Assembly (NCBI RefSeq): GCF_042926695.1
Contig: NZ_CP170642.1
Coordinates: forward strand, 1,240,001-1,304,000
Length of the DNA stretch: 64,000 nt
Direction: 5' to 3'
From: Lonepinella koalarum
GTDB lineage: Bacteria; Pseudomonadota; Gammaproteobacteria; Enterobacterales; Pasteurellaceae
Position 1 is the stretch's first letter. Each line of letters begins with the position of its first letter. The translations under genes and the position numbers were made by a program. The notes beneath the pieces are model-generated. The model saw nothing but the letters and a program-made list of their open reading frames with translations, made no database searches and was not told the DNA's origin. This document shows, in pieces, positions 51,896 through 60,571 of this stretch.

Positions 51896-52978
51896 TTACT
51901 TACACTGTGCCTTAAACCGTAATAAATGATCCAATAACACAATCGCCGTCATCGCCTCCGCAATCGGCACGGCTCGAATACCAACGCAAGGATCATGGCG
52001 ACCTTTGGTAATTAATTGCACAGGCTCATTATTCACATTCACCGTACGTCCCGGGATAGTGATACTTGATGTTGGTTTTAATGCAATTGTTGCAATAATC
52101 GGTTGACCGTTACTAATCCCCCCTAAAATACCACCCGCATGATTAGATAAAAAGCCTGCTGGAATCATTTCGTCACGATGTTGTGTGCCTTTTTGATTCA
52201 CCACGGCAAAACCGTCACCAATTTCCACCGCTTTCACCGCATTAATGCTCATCAAAGCATGAGCTAAATCTGCATCTAAACGATCAAATACAGGTTCGCC
52301 TAAACCGACTGGCACATTTTCTGCCACCACGGTCAATTTTGCCCCAATAGAATTGCCTTCTTTTTTCAAATGACGAATTAATTCTTCGAATTTTTCCACC
52401 GCACTTTGATCGGGACAAAAGAATGGATTTGAATTGATCTGTTGCCAGTTGATTTTACTAATATCAGCAACAGTTTTCGGATCAATTTGAACATCCCCTA
52501 TCTGTGATACATAGCCACGCACTTCAATACCAAATTGTTCACGCAAATATTTCTTAGCAATAGCACCCGCTGCCACTCGCATTGCGGTTTCACGTGCAGA
52601 TGAACGTCCGCCGCCACGATAATCACGAATACCGTATTTTCGTTGATAGGTAAAATCAGCATGACCGGGTCGGAATTGATGTTTAATTTCTCCATAATCT
52701 TGCGAACGTTGATCCGTATTTTTAATGATTAAGCCAATACTGGTGCCAGTAGTTTTGCCTTCAAATACACCTGATAAAATCTGTACTTCATCATCTTCAC
52801 GACGTGCTGTGGTGTAACGTGAGGTACCGGGCTTACGACGATCTAAGTCTGGTTGAATATCCGCTTCGGTTAATGCCATATTTGGTGGCACACCATCCAC
52901 AATACAACCTAATGCAATACCATGAGATTCACCAAAAGTGGTAACTTTAAAAAGTTGTCCGATTGAATTTCCTGCCAT
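51896..52978 (-). CDS. aroC: AroC, chorismate synthase
   Basis: 360 residues (E. coli 361). Makes chorismate from EPSP with reduced FMN. It has GNSIGQLFKVTTFGESHG, GRRSS-like RGGGRSSARETAMRVAAGA, RPGHADFTYQRKYG and the C-terminal GRHDPCVGIRAVPIAEAM. It lies 8 bases after mscK and 20 bases before hepT on the same strand. Confidence 0.97.
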   Translation of the reverse strand: MAGNSIGQLFKVTTFGESHGIALGCIVDGVPPNMALTEADIQPDLDRRKPGTSRYTTARREDDEVQILSGVFEGKTTGTSIGLIIKNTDQRSQDYGEIKHQFRPGHADFTYQRKYGIRDYRGGGRSSARETAMRVAAGAIAKKYLREQFGIEVRGYVSQIGDVQIDPKTVADISKINWQQINSNPFFCPDQSAVEKFEELIRHLKKEGNSIGAKLTVVAENVPVGLGEPVFDRLDADLAHALMSINAVKAVEIGDGFAVVNQKGTQHRDEMIPAGFLSNHAGGILGGISNGQPIIATIALKPTSSITIPGRTVNVNNEPVQLITKGRHDPCVGIRAVPIAEAMTAIVLLDHLLRFKAQCK

Positions 52979-52986
52979 AAAACACC

Positions 52987-55900
52987 CTATGCTAATTTTT
53001 CCGTATGAAGTTTTACATCTTCATCCGTTTGCTGATTTTTAATAAATACATCCAGTTGATTGAATGCAATTTCAATATTATTTTCATTAAATAATTGATT
53101 AATACGATTATTTAAGAAATCAATAGTTGGATTACGATCGCCAATTTGATCCACATAAACTCGTAATTCGTGATCTAAAGTACTTGCCCCAAAGGTCAAG
53201 AAGAACGCTCGTGGTGCCGGATCTTTTAATACTTTCTCACTTTCAGAGGCTGCTTGTAACAATAATGTTTTAACCAGTTCTAAATCTGAACCATAAGCCA
53301 CGCCCACACTGATCACAACCCTTGTGATGCTATTACTTAATGCCCAGTTGACTAAACGTTCGGTCACAAAGGCTTTATTTGGTACGATGACCTCTTTACC
53401 GTCAAAATCAATTAATGTGGTAGCACGAATACGAATTTTGGAAACCGTGCCACTAAATTCACCAATCGTAATCACATCACCAATCCGCACAGGACGTTCA
53501 AATAAAATAATAATACCTGATACGAAGTTAGCAAAGATTTCTTGCATACCAAAACCTAAACCAACGGATAACGCCGCAAATAACCATTGTAATTTAGACC
53601 AAGACATTCCTAGCATACCAAAGGCAAGCGCTGCCCCAAGTGCAATAATAACATAAGTCAATAAAGTGGTAATAGTATATGGTGTCCCTTGGGATAATTT
53701 AATATTTGAGAACACTAACACTTCAAGTAAACCACTCAAATTACGGATAATAATATAAGTGACCAATAACACTACAAATGCCACTAATAAGTTAAGCAAT
53801 GTGACGGATTCCATAACTACGCCAACATCTGTGGTAATACTTTGTTGCCACAATGTGACACCATTCAGATAATAGGCGACCGTAATTAAATCTGACCATA
53901 CAAAATACAGTAAGCCAAATAAAGCAATCCACAACATAAAATCCACCAGACGTAATACTTGATCCTTAACTTGGCTAACAGCTAACACATCATCTTGCTG
54001 TTGCACGTCAATGGTAAATTCTTCTTCGTCATTGTTATTATCACTAGCTACTTGTTTAGCAATCGCTTGCTCACGTTTTTCTTTAAGACGACGAGCAGCA
54101 AGCCGACGTGCTGATACTTCTAACACCCGATAAATAAAGCCACGTAACATCAGCCATGTGGTTAATGCCATATAAGATGAGATTAAATGATCAATCAGCA
54201 CTAGAGATGTATAATAATAGCCCAAGCCGATCAAAATAATTAAAGCCACTGGAGCAAATAATGAAAACATGCGTATAAACTGGAGCAAATACGTTTTCAT
54301 GTCTTGCTGTTGCGCTAAAGTTTGTTGGTAAGAACTGATGGCTAAACGCATTTTAGGACCGATCATCAATAACAAAATAATCAATACTGAAACTGTCATG
54401 ATTTGACCTAGTACGTCATAAGCTACGCCTCCTTCTAAACTGGTAAAAATAGACGTATTCAGTAATAATGCGACAACCCACATGGAGCGTTTTAAAATTC
54501 GCCGAAAATTCCCCGAACTTTGTTGTGGCATTTTAAAATGGCGATGAGCAATACCATTTGGACGTAATAATGCCAACATAAACACAAAATACAACCAATA
54601 GCCCGCCATTTTTAAGCCCCAGGTCCAAGCCTGCGTCGGATCTTGTAAACAGAAATAGGTGACTAAAATAAATAAAATTAAAAATACAAAGGTACTTGGC
54701 AAGCACAAGATCAATGTCCAAAAAATTGCTGTTGGTGTATGCCATTGATTATCGGTTTGAAAAGTTTTTAATTTATTGTTAATTCCGGTAATTTTTTGCT
54801 TAATGGCACTTTTTTTACGTAAAATCAATAACGTTAACACCAATAAAATTGTAATTAAAATACTCGCCGAAAGCACATTATCTTGCCAATTAGAAAAATC
54901 AAATCGCTTGGCAATATCACGAAATTGAAAACTGAGATACGTAGGTAAATTTTTGAAAAAGGTCAAATCAATTTGTGCATTACTTTTCACCCAGAAACTT
55001 TGCTGTTGTAATTTACTTTGTAAAGTCTCACTAATGGTCTGTACTTGTTGTTGATTTAATTCAATATTAATTGATAAATTTAATTGATTATTCAATTGTT
55101 TAAGTAAATCAGAAATAACTTTATTACGTTCTTCAATAATACTTTTTAAACGTGAACGTTCTTTATCGGTAAAGGTTACTTTTTCTTCTTTGGTTAAGTT
55201 ATCAATATAACTTTCGGTATTATTCATCCGATCGCGAAATTCGCTAATATCAAAAATACGTACACGCAAATCTGCAATTTGTTTGGATAAGCCCGAAATC
55301 ATTTCATCTTTTGGCAAAGATTGACGTTGTTTATTAATCACGCGAGATAATACCAATGTGCCTTGTAAGGAACTAATCTGCTCATCAATATTACGTTGAG
55401 TTTGTTGTAAATTATCTAAAATACTTTTAATTCGTAAATTATCTTGCGACAAGCGATTCAGTTGCGCGGTTTGTTTTAATAACTCTTCACTCACTCGCGT
55501 GTTGATTTCTAATTCTCGAGCAATCACCGGATTATCGGTACTATTATTATTTTTTTGTGCTGTTGCTTGTTCTAATTGATTCTGGCTTTCGGCTAAGTTT
55601 TTAGTATTAATCGCAGTTTGCAATTCAATTAATTCCATTTGCAATTGCTGTTGCAGCAAGGTTTTTTCATCTAACTGACTACTATAAAGACTGGTTAAAG
55701 ATTCATTTCCACTCAGTTGAATTTGTCTATAGGTATTACTAGCCTGCAGATAATCTAATTCTACCATCAGTTTTGAGCGCATAGTGCTGGATGTACTAGC
55801 GGAAGCTAAAGCATCATTAATGGCTTGAATGCGTGCAGAATTCTCAGTTAATGTAGCCTGTGTCCGCTCTGGCACACTTTTTTGACTTGATAAACTACCA

Positions 55901-56319
55901 TTAAGCGCGGTTAAATCTATTTGAATTTGTTGCAAATTCTGATTAATCTCATCCACATTGTTTTTCATCTGTTGAATAGATAAATTTGCTAAAGATTTTT
56001 GAATTTGCTCTGCGCTGCGCTGCTTAGCTTTTAAGTTCGCAATACTTTGCTGGCTTTTTTTCAGCTCTTGTACGGAATGTTGAATTTCTTGAGTTAAATT
56101 CTCATTATCTTGTTTTTGTTTTTCAAGTTGCTCTAACAACACCAAAGTATCTTCTAAATTTTTAATATCTACCTTATTATCGTCCGTTTGATTATTTTTC
56201 TGCATAATCTCTAACTGAGACTGAATGTCTTTCGCCGACGGCAAAGCTGCAAACACTGACGTATTCAGCATGAATAATAACCCTAAGAAAAGATAGGTTA
56301 ATTTCTTTCTCATTCTCAT
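52987..56319 (-). CDS. mscK: MscK (KefA)-type mechanosensitive channel
   Basis: 1110 residues (E. coli MscK 1120). A signal peptide is followed by a long coiled-coil periplasmic region (about 25-470) and many transmembrane helices. The MscS-like core near 900-1080 includes LQWLFAALSVGLGFGMQEIFANFVSG as its pore-lining part, then ILFERPVRIGDVITIGEFSGTV. It opens under membrane tension to release ions. YGSDLE and STLDHELRVYV near the end match MscK closely. It sits between menE and aroC. Confidence 0.92.
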   Translation of the reverse strand: MRMRKKLTYLFLGLLFMLNTSVFAALPSAKDIQSQLEIMQKNNQTDDNKVDIKNLEDTLVLLEQLEKQKQDNENLTQEIQHSVQELKKSQQSIANLKAKQRSAEQIQKSLANLSIQQMKNNVDEINQNLQQIQIDLTALNGSLSSQKSVPERTQATLTENSARIQAINDALASASTSSTMRSKLMVELDYLQASNTYRQIQLSGNESLTSLYSSQLDEKTLLQQQLQMELIELQTAINTKNLAESQNQLEQATAQKNNNSTDNPVIARELEINTRVSEELLKQTAQLNRLSQDNLRIKSILDNLQQTQRNIDEQISSLQGTLVLSRVINKQRQSLPKDEMISGLSKQIADLRVRIFDISEFRDRMNNTESYIDNLTKEEKVTFTDKERSRLKSIIEERNKVISDLLKQLNNQLNLSINIELNQQQVQTISETLQSKLQQQSFWVKSNAQIDLTFFKNLPTYLSFQFRDIAKRFDFSNWQDNVLSASILITILLVLTLLILRKKSAIKQKITGINNKLKTFQTDNQWHTPTAIFWTLILCLPSTFVFLILFILVTYFCLQDPTQAWTWGLKMAGYWLYFVFMLALLRPNGIAHRHFKMPQQSSGNFRRILKRSMWVVALLLNTSIFTSLEGGVAYDVLGQIMTVSVLIILLLMIGPKMRLAISSYQQTLAQQQDMKTYLLQFIRMFSLFAPVALIILIGLGYYYTSLVLIDHLISSYMALTTWLMLRGFIYRVLEVSARRLAARRLKEKREQAIAKQVASDNNNDEEEFTIDVQQQDDVLAVSQVKDQVLRLVDFMLWIALFGLLYFVWSDLITVAYYLNGVTLWQQSITTDVGVVMESVTLLNLLVAFVVLLVTYIIIRNLSGLLEVLVFSNIKLSQGTPYTITTLLTYVIIALGAALAFGMLGMSWSKLQWLFAALSVGLGFGMQEIFANFVSGIIILFERPVRIGDVITIGEFSGTVSKIRIRATTLIDFDGKEVIVPNKAFVTERLVNWALSNSITRVVISVGVAYGSDLELVKTLLLQAASESEKVLKDPAPRAFFLTFGASTLDHELRVYVDQIGDRNPTIDFLNNRINQLFNENNIEIAFNQLDVFIKNQQTDEDVKLHTEKLA

Positions 56320-56326
56320 AATAAAC

Positions 56327-57709
56327 TTACTCTCCGATTAACTGAGCTAATACCTGTTTCAGGTTGACTCGTGAAATTTTAATATTACCTTGCCATTCCA
56401 AATTTAACGGGAAATAACGCACAGGCTGTTTAAACCGTTCAATTTTATTGATTAAAAAATCTTGTATTTTTTGCACCGCAGTTTGGCTAAACTCTTGCTG
56501 GAATTTCATCATAGCAACAGGTCGTTGACCAAATTCGGCATCATCAATAGGTAATACAAAAACCTGTTCCACTAAAGGATGTTGCTGAATGATTTGCTCA
56601 ATTTCTTCGGGCTGAATATTTTCTCCCCCTGAAATAAATTGATTATCCAAACGTCCTAAAATATGTAATTGTTCACCATCCCAATAAGCTTTATCTTTGG
56701 TTTGTAACCAACCTTGTGGGTTTGTTAATGGCTGAATTTCACCATTTTGCCAGTAGCCCAATGCTAAACCTGCCCCTTTTAACCAAATCTCATCATTAAC
56801 GATTTGGAACACACGTCCAAGCAAAGGTTGTCCCACACCGGTTTCACCGTCACATCGTTTGGCAAATACAGTGGATGCCATTTCGGTCATACCATAACCG
56901 GCGTAAGCTTTAATACCAAGTGCGGTTAATTTTTGGCTAATTTCTAATGGAATACTCGCACCACCTAACAAAATCTCGCGAGTTTGTAACGCAGTTTGCG
57001 GATTTTTTGCCACATATTCAAATAATCGTAACGCCTGTGTAGGAACTAAAGACACATGACTAACCTGCAATACATCTTGATAAAAATGACAACTCGGCAG
57101 ATGCAATTCAGCCCCTTGCAAGATCCAACGCCATACTATACCTTGCCCCGAAACATGATACAACGGCAAAGATAATAACCATGATTTTTCAGCCGTGAAA
57201 TCCATTAGTTGACAGACACCTTGAGCATTATCTAAGTGCGCTTGTATGTCATGCACGATCGCTTTTGGCGTGCCTGTTGAGCCGGATGTTAAGGTTAAGG
57301 TTAAACCTTTCGCCTTATCATTGCTGGGACTGTTCGTACCAATCCGAAAATCCAGCTCCGTTTTTAATGGGCGGACACATAGGTTCTCCCCTACATCAAT
57401 CCAACGTTGTATTTGATTTTGTTGACAAAGTTGCTCAATTTTTTCAGTAGTAAAAGCCGGATTAATGCCTAACACTCTCATCTTGCCTTGTAATCCTGCC
57501 AAATAACAACATAGCAATTCAAAGCTATTTTTACCTGAAAACGCTACCCCACTCCCCGGCTGTAACCCCAGTGAAAGTAACCAATCCTGTTTTTCTGAAA
57601 CCAGTTGATTCAGTTCTTGCCAACTAAAAGCAACGCCCTGCGAATGATCTCGCAAGGCGATTTGAGCTTGTTTATACGGACAACTTGCGTATTGTTGCAA
57701 TAATTGCAT
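56327..57709 (-). CDS. menE: MenE, o-succinylbenzoate-CoA ligase
   Basis: 460 residues (E. coli 451). An acyl-adenylate enzyme of menaquinone synthesis. The P-loop-like LTLTSGSTGTPKAIVHD, YAGYGMTEMAS, QFISGGENIQPEEIE and a late NIKISRVNLKQVL (catalytic Lys) are present. No other men gene is in the window. It lies 19 bases after seqA and 7 bases before mscK. Confidence 0.94.
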   Translation of the reverse strand: MQLLQQYASCPYKQAQIALRDHSQGVAFSWQELNQLVSEKQDWLLSLGLQPGSGVAFSGKNSFELLCCYLAGLQGKMRVLGINPAFTTEKIEQLCQQNQIQRWIDVGENLCVRPLKTELDFRIGTNSPSNDKAKGLTLTLTSGSTGTPKAIVHDIQAHLDNAQGVCQLMDFTAEKSWLLSLPLYHVSGQGIVWRWILQGAELHLPSCHFYQDVLQVSHVSLVPTQALRLFEYVAKNPQTALQTREILLGGASIPLEISQKLTALGIKAYAGYGMTEMASTVFAKRCDGETGVGQPLLGRVFQIVNDEIWLKGAGLALGYWQNGEIQPLTNPQGWLQTKDKAYWDGEQLHILGRLDNQFISGGENIQPEEIEQIIQQHPLVEQVFVLPIDDAEFGQRPVAMMKFQQEFSQTAVQKIQDFLINKIERFKQPVRYFPLNLEWQGNIKISRVNLKQVLAQLIGE

Positions 57710-57728
57710 AACGATAATTATCCGTGAC

Positions 57729-58412
57729 TTAATTATCTGCTACAAAGGCATTTTTTACATAATCAATGGTTTTCTCATCAAAACCCATCTCACGCATCAC
57801 GCCCTCTAACATAATCATTTTACGCCCACTATTATTGTTGGTAATCACCCAATGTGGACAATCTGGAATTTGTTTCGGTTTAGTATGATTACCGGCATCT
57901 AATAAAGTTTGTTCATCTTGAGCAAAATACACTCGAGTACGCCCTTGTACATTTTCACTGCGAATCGCTTGAGTAAAAACATCATTATTCAATTTATATA
58001 ACCCACTTAAAATTGTTAAAAAACGGACTACCGCTTTGCTTTCTTGCTTAAATTCTGGCGTATCTAACAGTATCATTAAATCGGCGGCATCACTTTGTTT
58101 ACTGACATCTAGCTCAGTGTCTGGCTCGGCTCGTTCAACAACTTGAACTTGCTGTGTTACAATTTCTTCTTGTGGCTGTATTGTTTGTTGATTCACTGTT
58201 GATTCTGAGTAAATTGATGCGGTTTCTTGCTGTAATGACAATGATCTATCTATATTCTCTGTTTTATCCGATAAATCTAACGCCACAGAACGAATATTTA
58301 AAGACGGTAAATGTAATAAACGACGTAAAATATCCGATGCACTTTCGCCAATTGACTGTGTATGACTGGCAATGTACTGATAGAGTTCTTCATCTACTTC
58401 AATTATTTTCAT
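57729..58412 (-). CDS. seqA: SeqA, negative modulator of replication initiation
   Basis: 227 residues (E. coli 181). The N-terminal oligomerisation domain (about 1-35, KIIEVDEELYQYIASHTQSIGESASDILRRLL in two parts) and the C-terminal GATC-binding domain (about 115-227, RTRVYFAQDEQTLLDAG) are both clear. The linker between them is some 45 residues longer than in E. coli and rich in Gln and Glu. SeqA binds hemimethylated GATC at the origin. It is divergent from ybfF, as in E. coli. Confidence 0.93.
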   Translation of the reverse strand: MKIIEVDEELYQYIASHTQSIGESASDILRRLLHLPSLNIRSVALDLSDKTENIDRSLSLQQETASIYSESTVNQQTIQPQEEIVTQQVQVVERAEPDTELDVSKQSDAADLMILLDTPEFKQESKAVVRFLTILSGLYKLNNDVFTQAIRSENVQGRTRVYFAQDEQTLLDAGNHTKPKQIPDCPHWVITNNNSGRKMIMLEGVMREMGFDEKTIDYVKNAFVADN

Positions 58413-58506
58413 TTATTTTACTCTCAAAACTTGATTAACAATCCATTTTTTCGCATTATACCGACTTCTGATCAAATTCTCTATGTAAAAAACGATTAAA
58501 AAAACC

Positions 58507-59292
58507 ATGTCAGCTCAACAATTACTCAATTATCAATTTACCGCATGCCAAGCTGCTCCAGCGCAAACCATGGTATTTATCCATGGCTTATTTGGAGACA
58601 TGAATAACCTTGGCATTATTGCTCGATCATTTAGCCAAAAATATCATATTTTACGCCTTGATTTACGTAATCACGGACAAAGTTTCCATTCTGATGAAAT
58701 GAATTATGATCTTATGGCACAGGATGTTATTCAGGTGCTAGAGCATCTTCAGTTACATAACGTCATCTTAGTCGGACATTCCATGGGTGGAAAAACCGCG
58801 ATGCGAGTGGCTGGCTTACGACCTGAACGCCTTGCTAAATTAATCGTGATTGATATTGCCCCTATCAGCTATCAACACAACTGGCATAATGATGTATTTA
58901 TGGGTTTATTTGCTGTTAAACAGGCCAATGCAGCAAGTCGCCAAAGCGCGAAACCCCTTCTAGCTCAACATATCAAACAAGAAAGCATTCAACAATTTAT
59001 GTTGAAATCTTTTGATGCTAACGCCACTGAAAAATTTCGCTTTAATACCACCGCACTTTATCAACATTATGCAGATATTATGGACTGGCAGCCACAACCA
59101 CCTTGTTATCTTCCTACCCTATTTATCAAAGGTGGATTATCAAATTATATATCACCTGAATATAGTGAGATAATATTAGCACAATTCCCACAAGCGACGT
59201 CCTTTACCATCAACGGTGCAGGACACTGGGTTCATGCCGAAAAACCCGATTTTGTGATACGTGCCATTGAACGTTTTGTTCAATCAAATTAA
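58507..59292 (+). CDS. ybfF: YbfF, alpha/beta-hydrolase esterase
   Basis: 261 residues (E. coli 254). It has MVFIHGLFGDMNNLG (oxyanion hole), LRLDLRNHGQS, the nucleophile elbow GHSMGGK and the catalytic His in GAGHWVHAEKP. It is an acyl-CoA/palmitoyl thioesterase by family; the in vivo substrate is unknown. The divergent ybfF/seqA arrangement is conserved. Confidence 0.92.
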   Translation: MSAQQLLNYQFTACQAAPAQTMVFIHGLFGDMNNLGIIARSFSQKYHILRLDLRNHGQSFHSDEMNYDLMAQDVIQVLEHLQLHNVILVGHSMGGKTAMRVAGLRPERLAKLIVIDIAPISYQHNWHNDVFMGLFAVKQANAASRQSAKPLLAQHIKQESIQQFMLKSFDANATEKFRFNTTALYQHYADIMDWQPQPPCYLPTLFIKGGLSNYISPEYSEIILAQFPQATSFTINGAGHWVHAEKPDFVIRAIERFVQSN

Positions 59293-59355
59293 TATTCATT
59301 TAGCCATTTAATTTGTAAGGAATTTATGTTATAGTTGCGCCAATATTCTCACTTA

Positions 59356-59370
59356 AGCTAATCATTATCA
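59356..59370. promoter_or_regulatory. Fur box upstream of fldA-fur
   Basis: Matches the 7-1-7 Fur consensus TGATAATnATTATCA at 12 of 14 fixed positions. It lies 66 bases before the fldA ATG and would give iron-dependent self-control of fur through the fldA-fur transcript. Confidence 0.65.
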
Positions 59371-59435
59371 ACATACGAATGATTACTAATAAATGACAAA
59401 ATGATGCTAATATTCAAGGAAATAGGTAAATAAAA

Positions 59436-59960
59436 ATGGCTATTGTTGGTTTATTTTACGGTAGTGACACAGGCAATACAGAAAATATTGCAAAAATGAT
59501 TCAAAAACAGCTTGGCAGCGATGTGGTAGATATTCGTGATATTGCCAAAAGTACCAAAGAAGATATTGAAAGTTACGATTTTATCATGATCGGTATTCCG
59601 ACTTGGTATTATGGTGAAGCACAATGTGACTGGGATGATTTCTTCCCTACCTTAGAAAAAATTGATTTTACCGACAAACTTGTGGCGATATTCGGTTGTG
59701 GCGATCAGGAAGATTATGCTGATTATTTCTGTGATGCAATGGGAACTGTCCGCAATATTATTGAACCACATGGTGCAATTATTGTCGGAAACTGGTCAAC
59801 CGAAGGGTATAACTTTGAATCTTCACAAGCCTTAATTGACGATCATACTTTTGTGGGTTTATGTATTGATGAAGATCGTCAACCAGAATTAACTGCTCAA
59901 CGTGTTGAAACTTGGGTGAAACAGGTTTATGATGAAATGTGTTTAGCGGAACTCGCATAA
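59436..59960 (+). CDS. fldA: FldA, flavodoxin
   Basis: 174 residues (E. coli 176). A long-chain flavodoxin. The FMN phosphate loop is GSDTGNTENIAK (residues 9-20), with PTWYYGEAQCDWDDF and FGCGDQEDYADYFCDAMG around the isoalloxazine site. It donates electrons to enzymes such as biotin synthase. fur follows 11 bases later, as in E. coli (fldA-fur). Confidence 0.96.
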   Translation: MAIVGLFYGSDTGNTENIAKMIQKQLGSDVVDIRDIAKSTKEDIESYDFIMIGIPTWYYGEAQCDWDDFFPTLEKIDFTDKLVAIFGCGDQEDYADYFCDAMGTVRNIIEPHGAIIVGNWSTEGYNFESSQALIDDHTFVGLCIDEDRQPELTAQRVETWVKQVYDEMCLAELA

Positions 59961-59971
59961 GGAAAAGAACT

Positions 59972-60400
59972 ATGTCAGAAGAAAATATTAAATTACTCAA
60001 AAAAGTTGGGTTAAAAATCACCGAACCACGCTTAACGATTTTAGCCCTTATGCAAGAGCACAAAATGGAGCACTTTTCTGCGGAAGATGTGTACAAATTG
60101 TTACTTGAAAAAGGTGAAGAAATCGGTTTAGCCACCGTTTATCGTGTATTGAATCAATTTCACGAAGCAAAAATTTTAACTCGCCATAATTTTGAAGGAA
60201 ATAAATCTGTTTTTGAGTTAGCACCAACCGTACACCATGACCATATCATCTGTGTGGATTGCGGTAAAGTATTTGAATTCAACGATACTGTAATTGAAGA
60301 ACGCCAAAAACAAATCAGTAAAGAACATGGCATTCAATTAGAAAATCACAGTTTGTATTTATACGGTAAATGTACAGACATTGAGAAGTGTGAAAAATAA
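59972..60400 (+). CDS. fur: Fur, ferric uptake regulator
   Basis: 142 residues (E. coli 148). A winged-helix DNA-binding domain (LKITEPRLTILALMQ, GLATVYRVLNQFHEA) is followed by the metal-binding dimerisation domain with HHDHIICVDCGKVFEF. It represses iron uptake genes when Fe2+ is bound. The ATG at 59972 follows AAGGAAAAGAACT. Confidence 0.97.
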   Translation: MSEENIKLLKKVGLKITEPRLTILALMQEHKMEHFSAEDVYKLLLEKGEEIGLATVYRVLNQFHEAKILTRHNFEGNKSVFELAPTVHHDHIICVDCGKVFEFNDTVIEERQKQISKEHGIQLENHSLYLYGKCTDIEKCEK

Positions 60401-60417
60401 CATTCGTTTCGAATGCG

Positions 60418-60447
60418 AAAAGTGCGGTATCTTTTAGCGCACTTTTT
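60418..60447 (+). terminator. uptake-signal-type terminator after fur
   Basis: AAAAGTGCG (60418-60426) pairs with CGCACTTTT (60438-60446), then more T. A second small hairpin CATTCG/CGAATG lies just before it at 60401-60415. Confidence 0.85.
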
Positions 60448-60528
60448 GTTGCGTTTTACTATACCGTTAAAAATTATAATTTATCCCTGAAAAATCATAA
60501 TTATCTTTAGGCTAAAGATCCCTTTTTA

Positions 60529-60537
60529 TGCTATAAT
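60529..60537 (+). promoter_or_regulatory. extended -10 promoter of gyrA
   Basis: TGCTATAAT is an extended -10 (TGn plus perfect TATAAT), 34 bases before the ATG. No good -35 is visible, as is common with extended -10 promoters. Confidence 0.6.
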
Positions 60538-60571
60538 TTCAATAATTTTTGTGTAAGATTAGGAAATTTAG

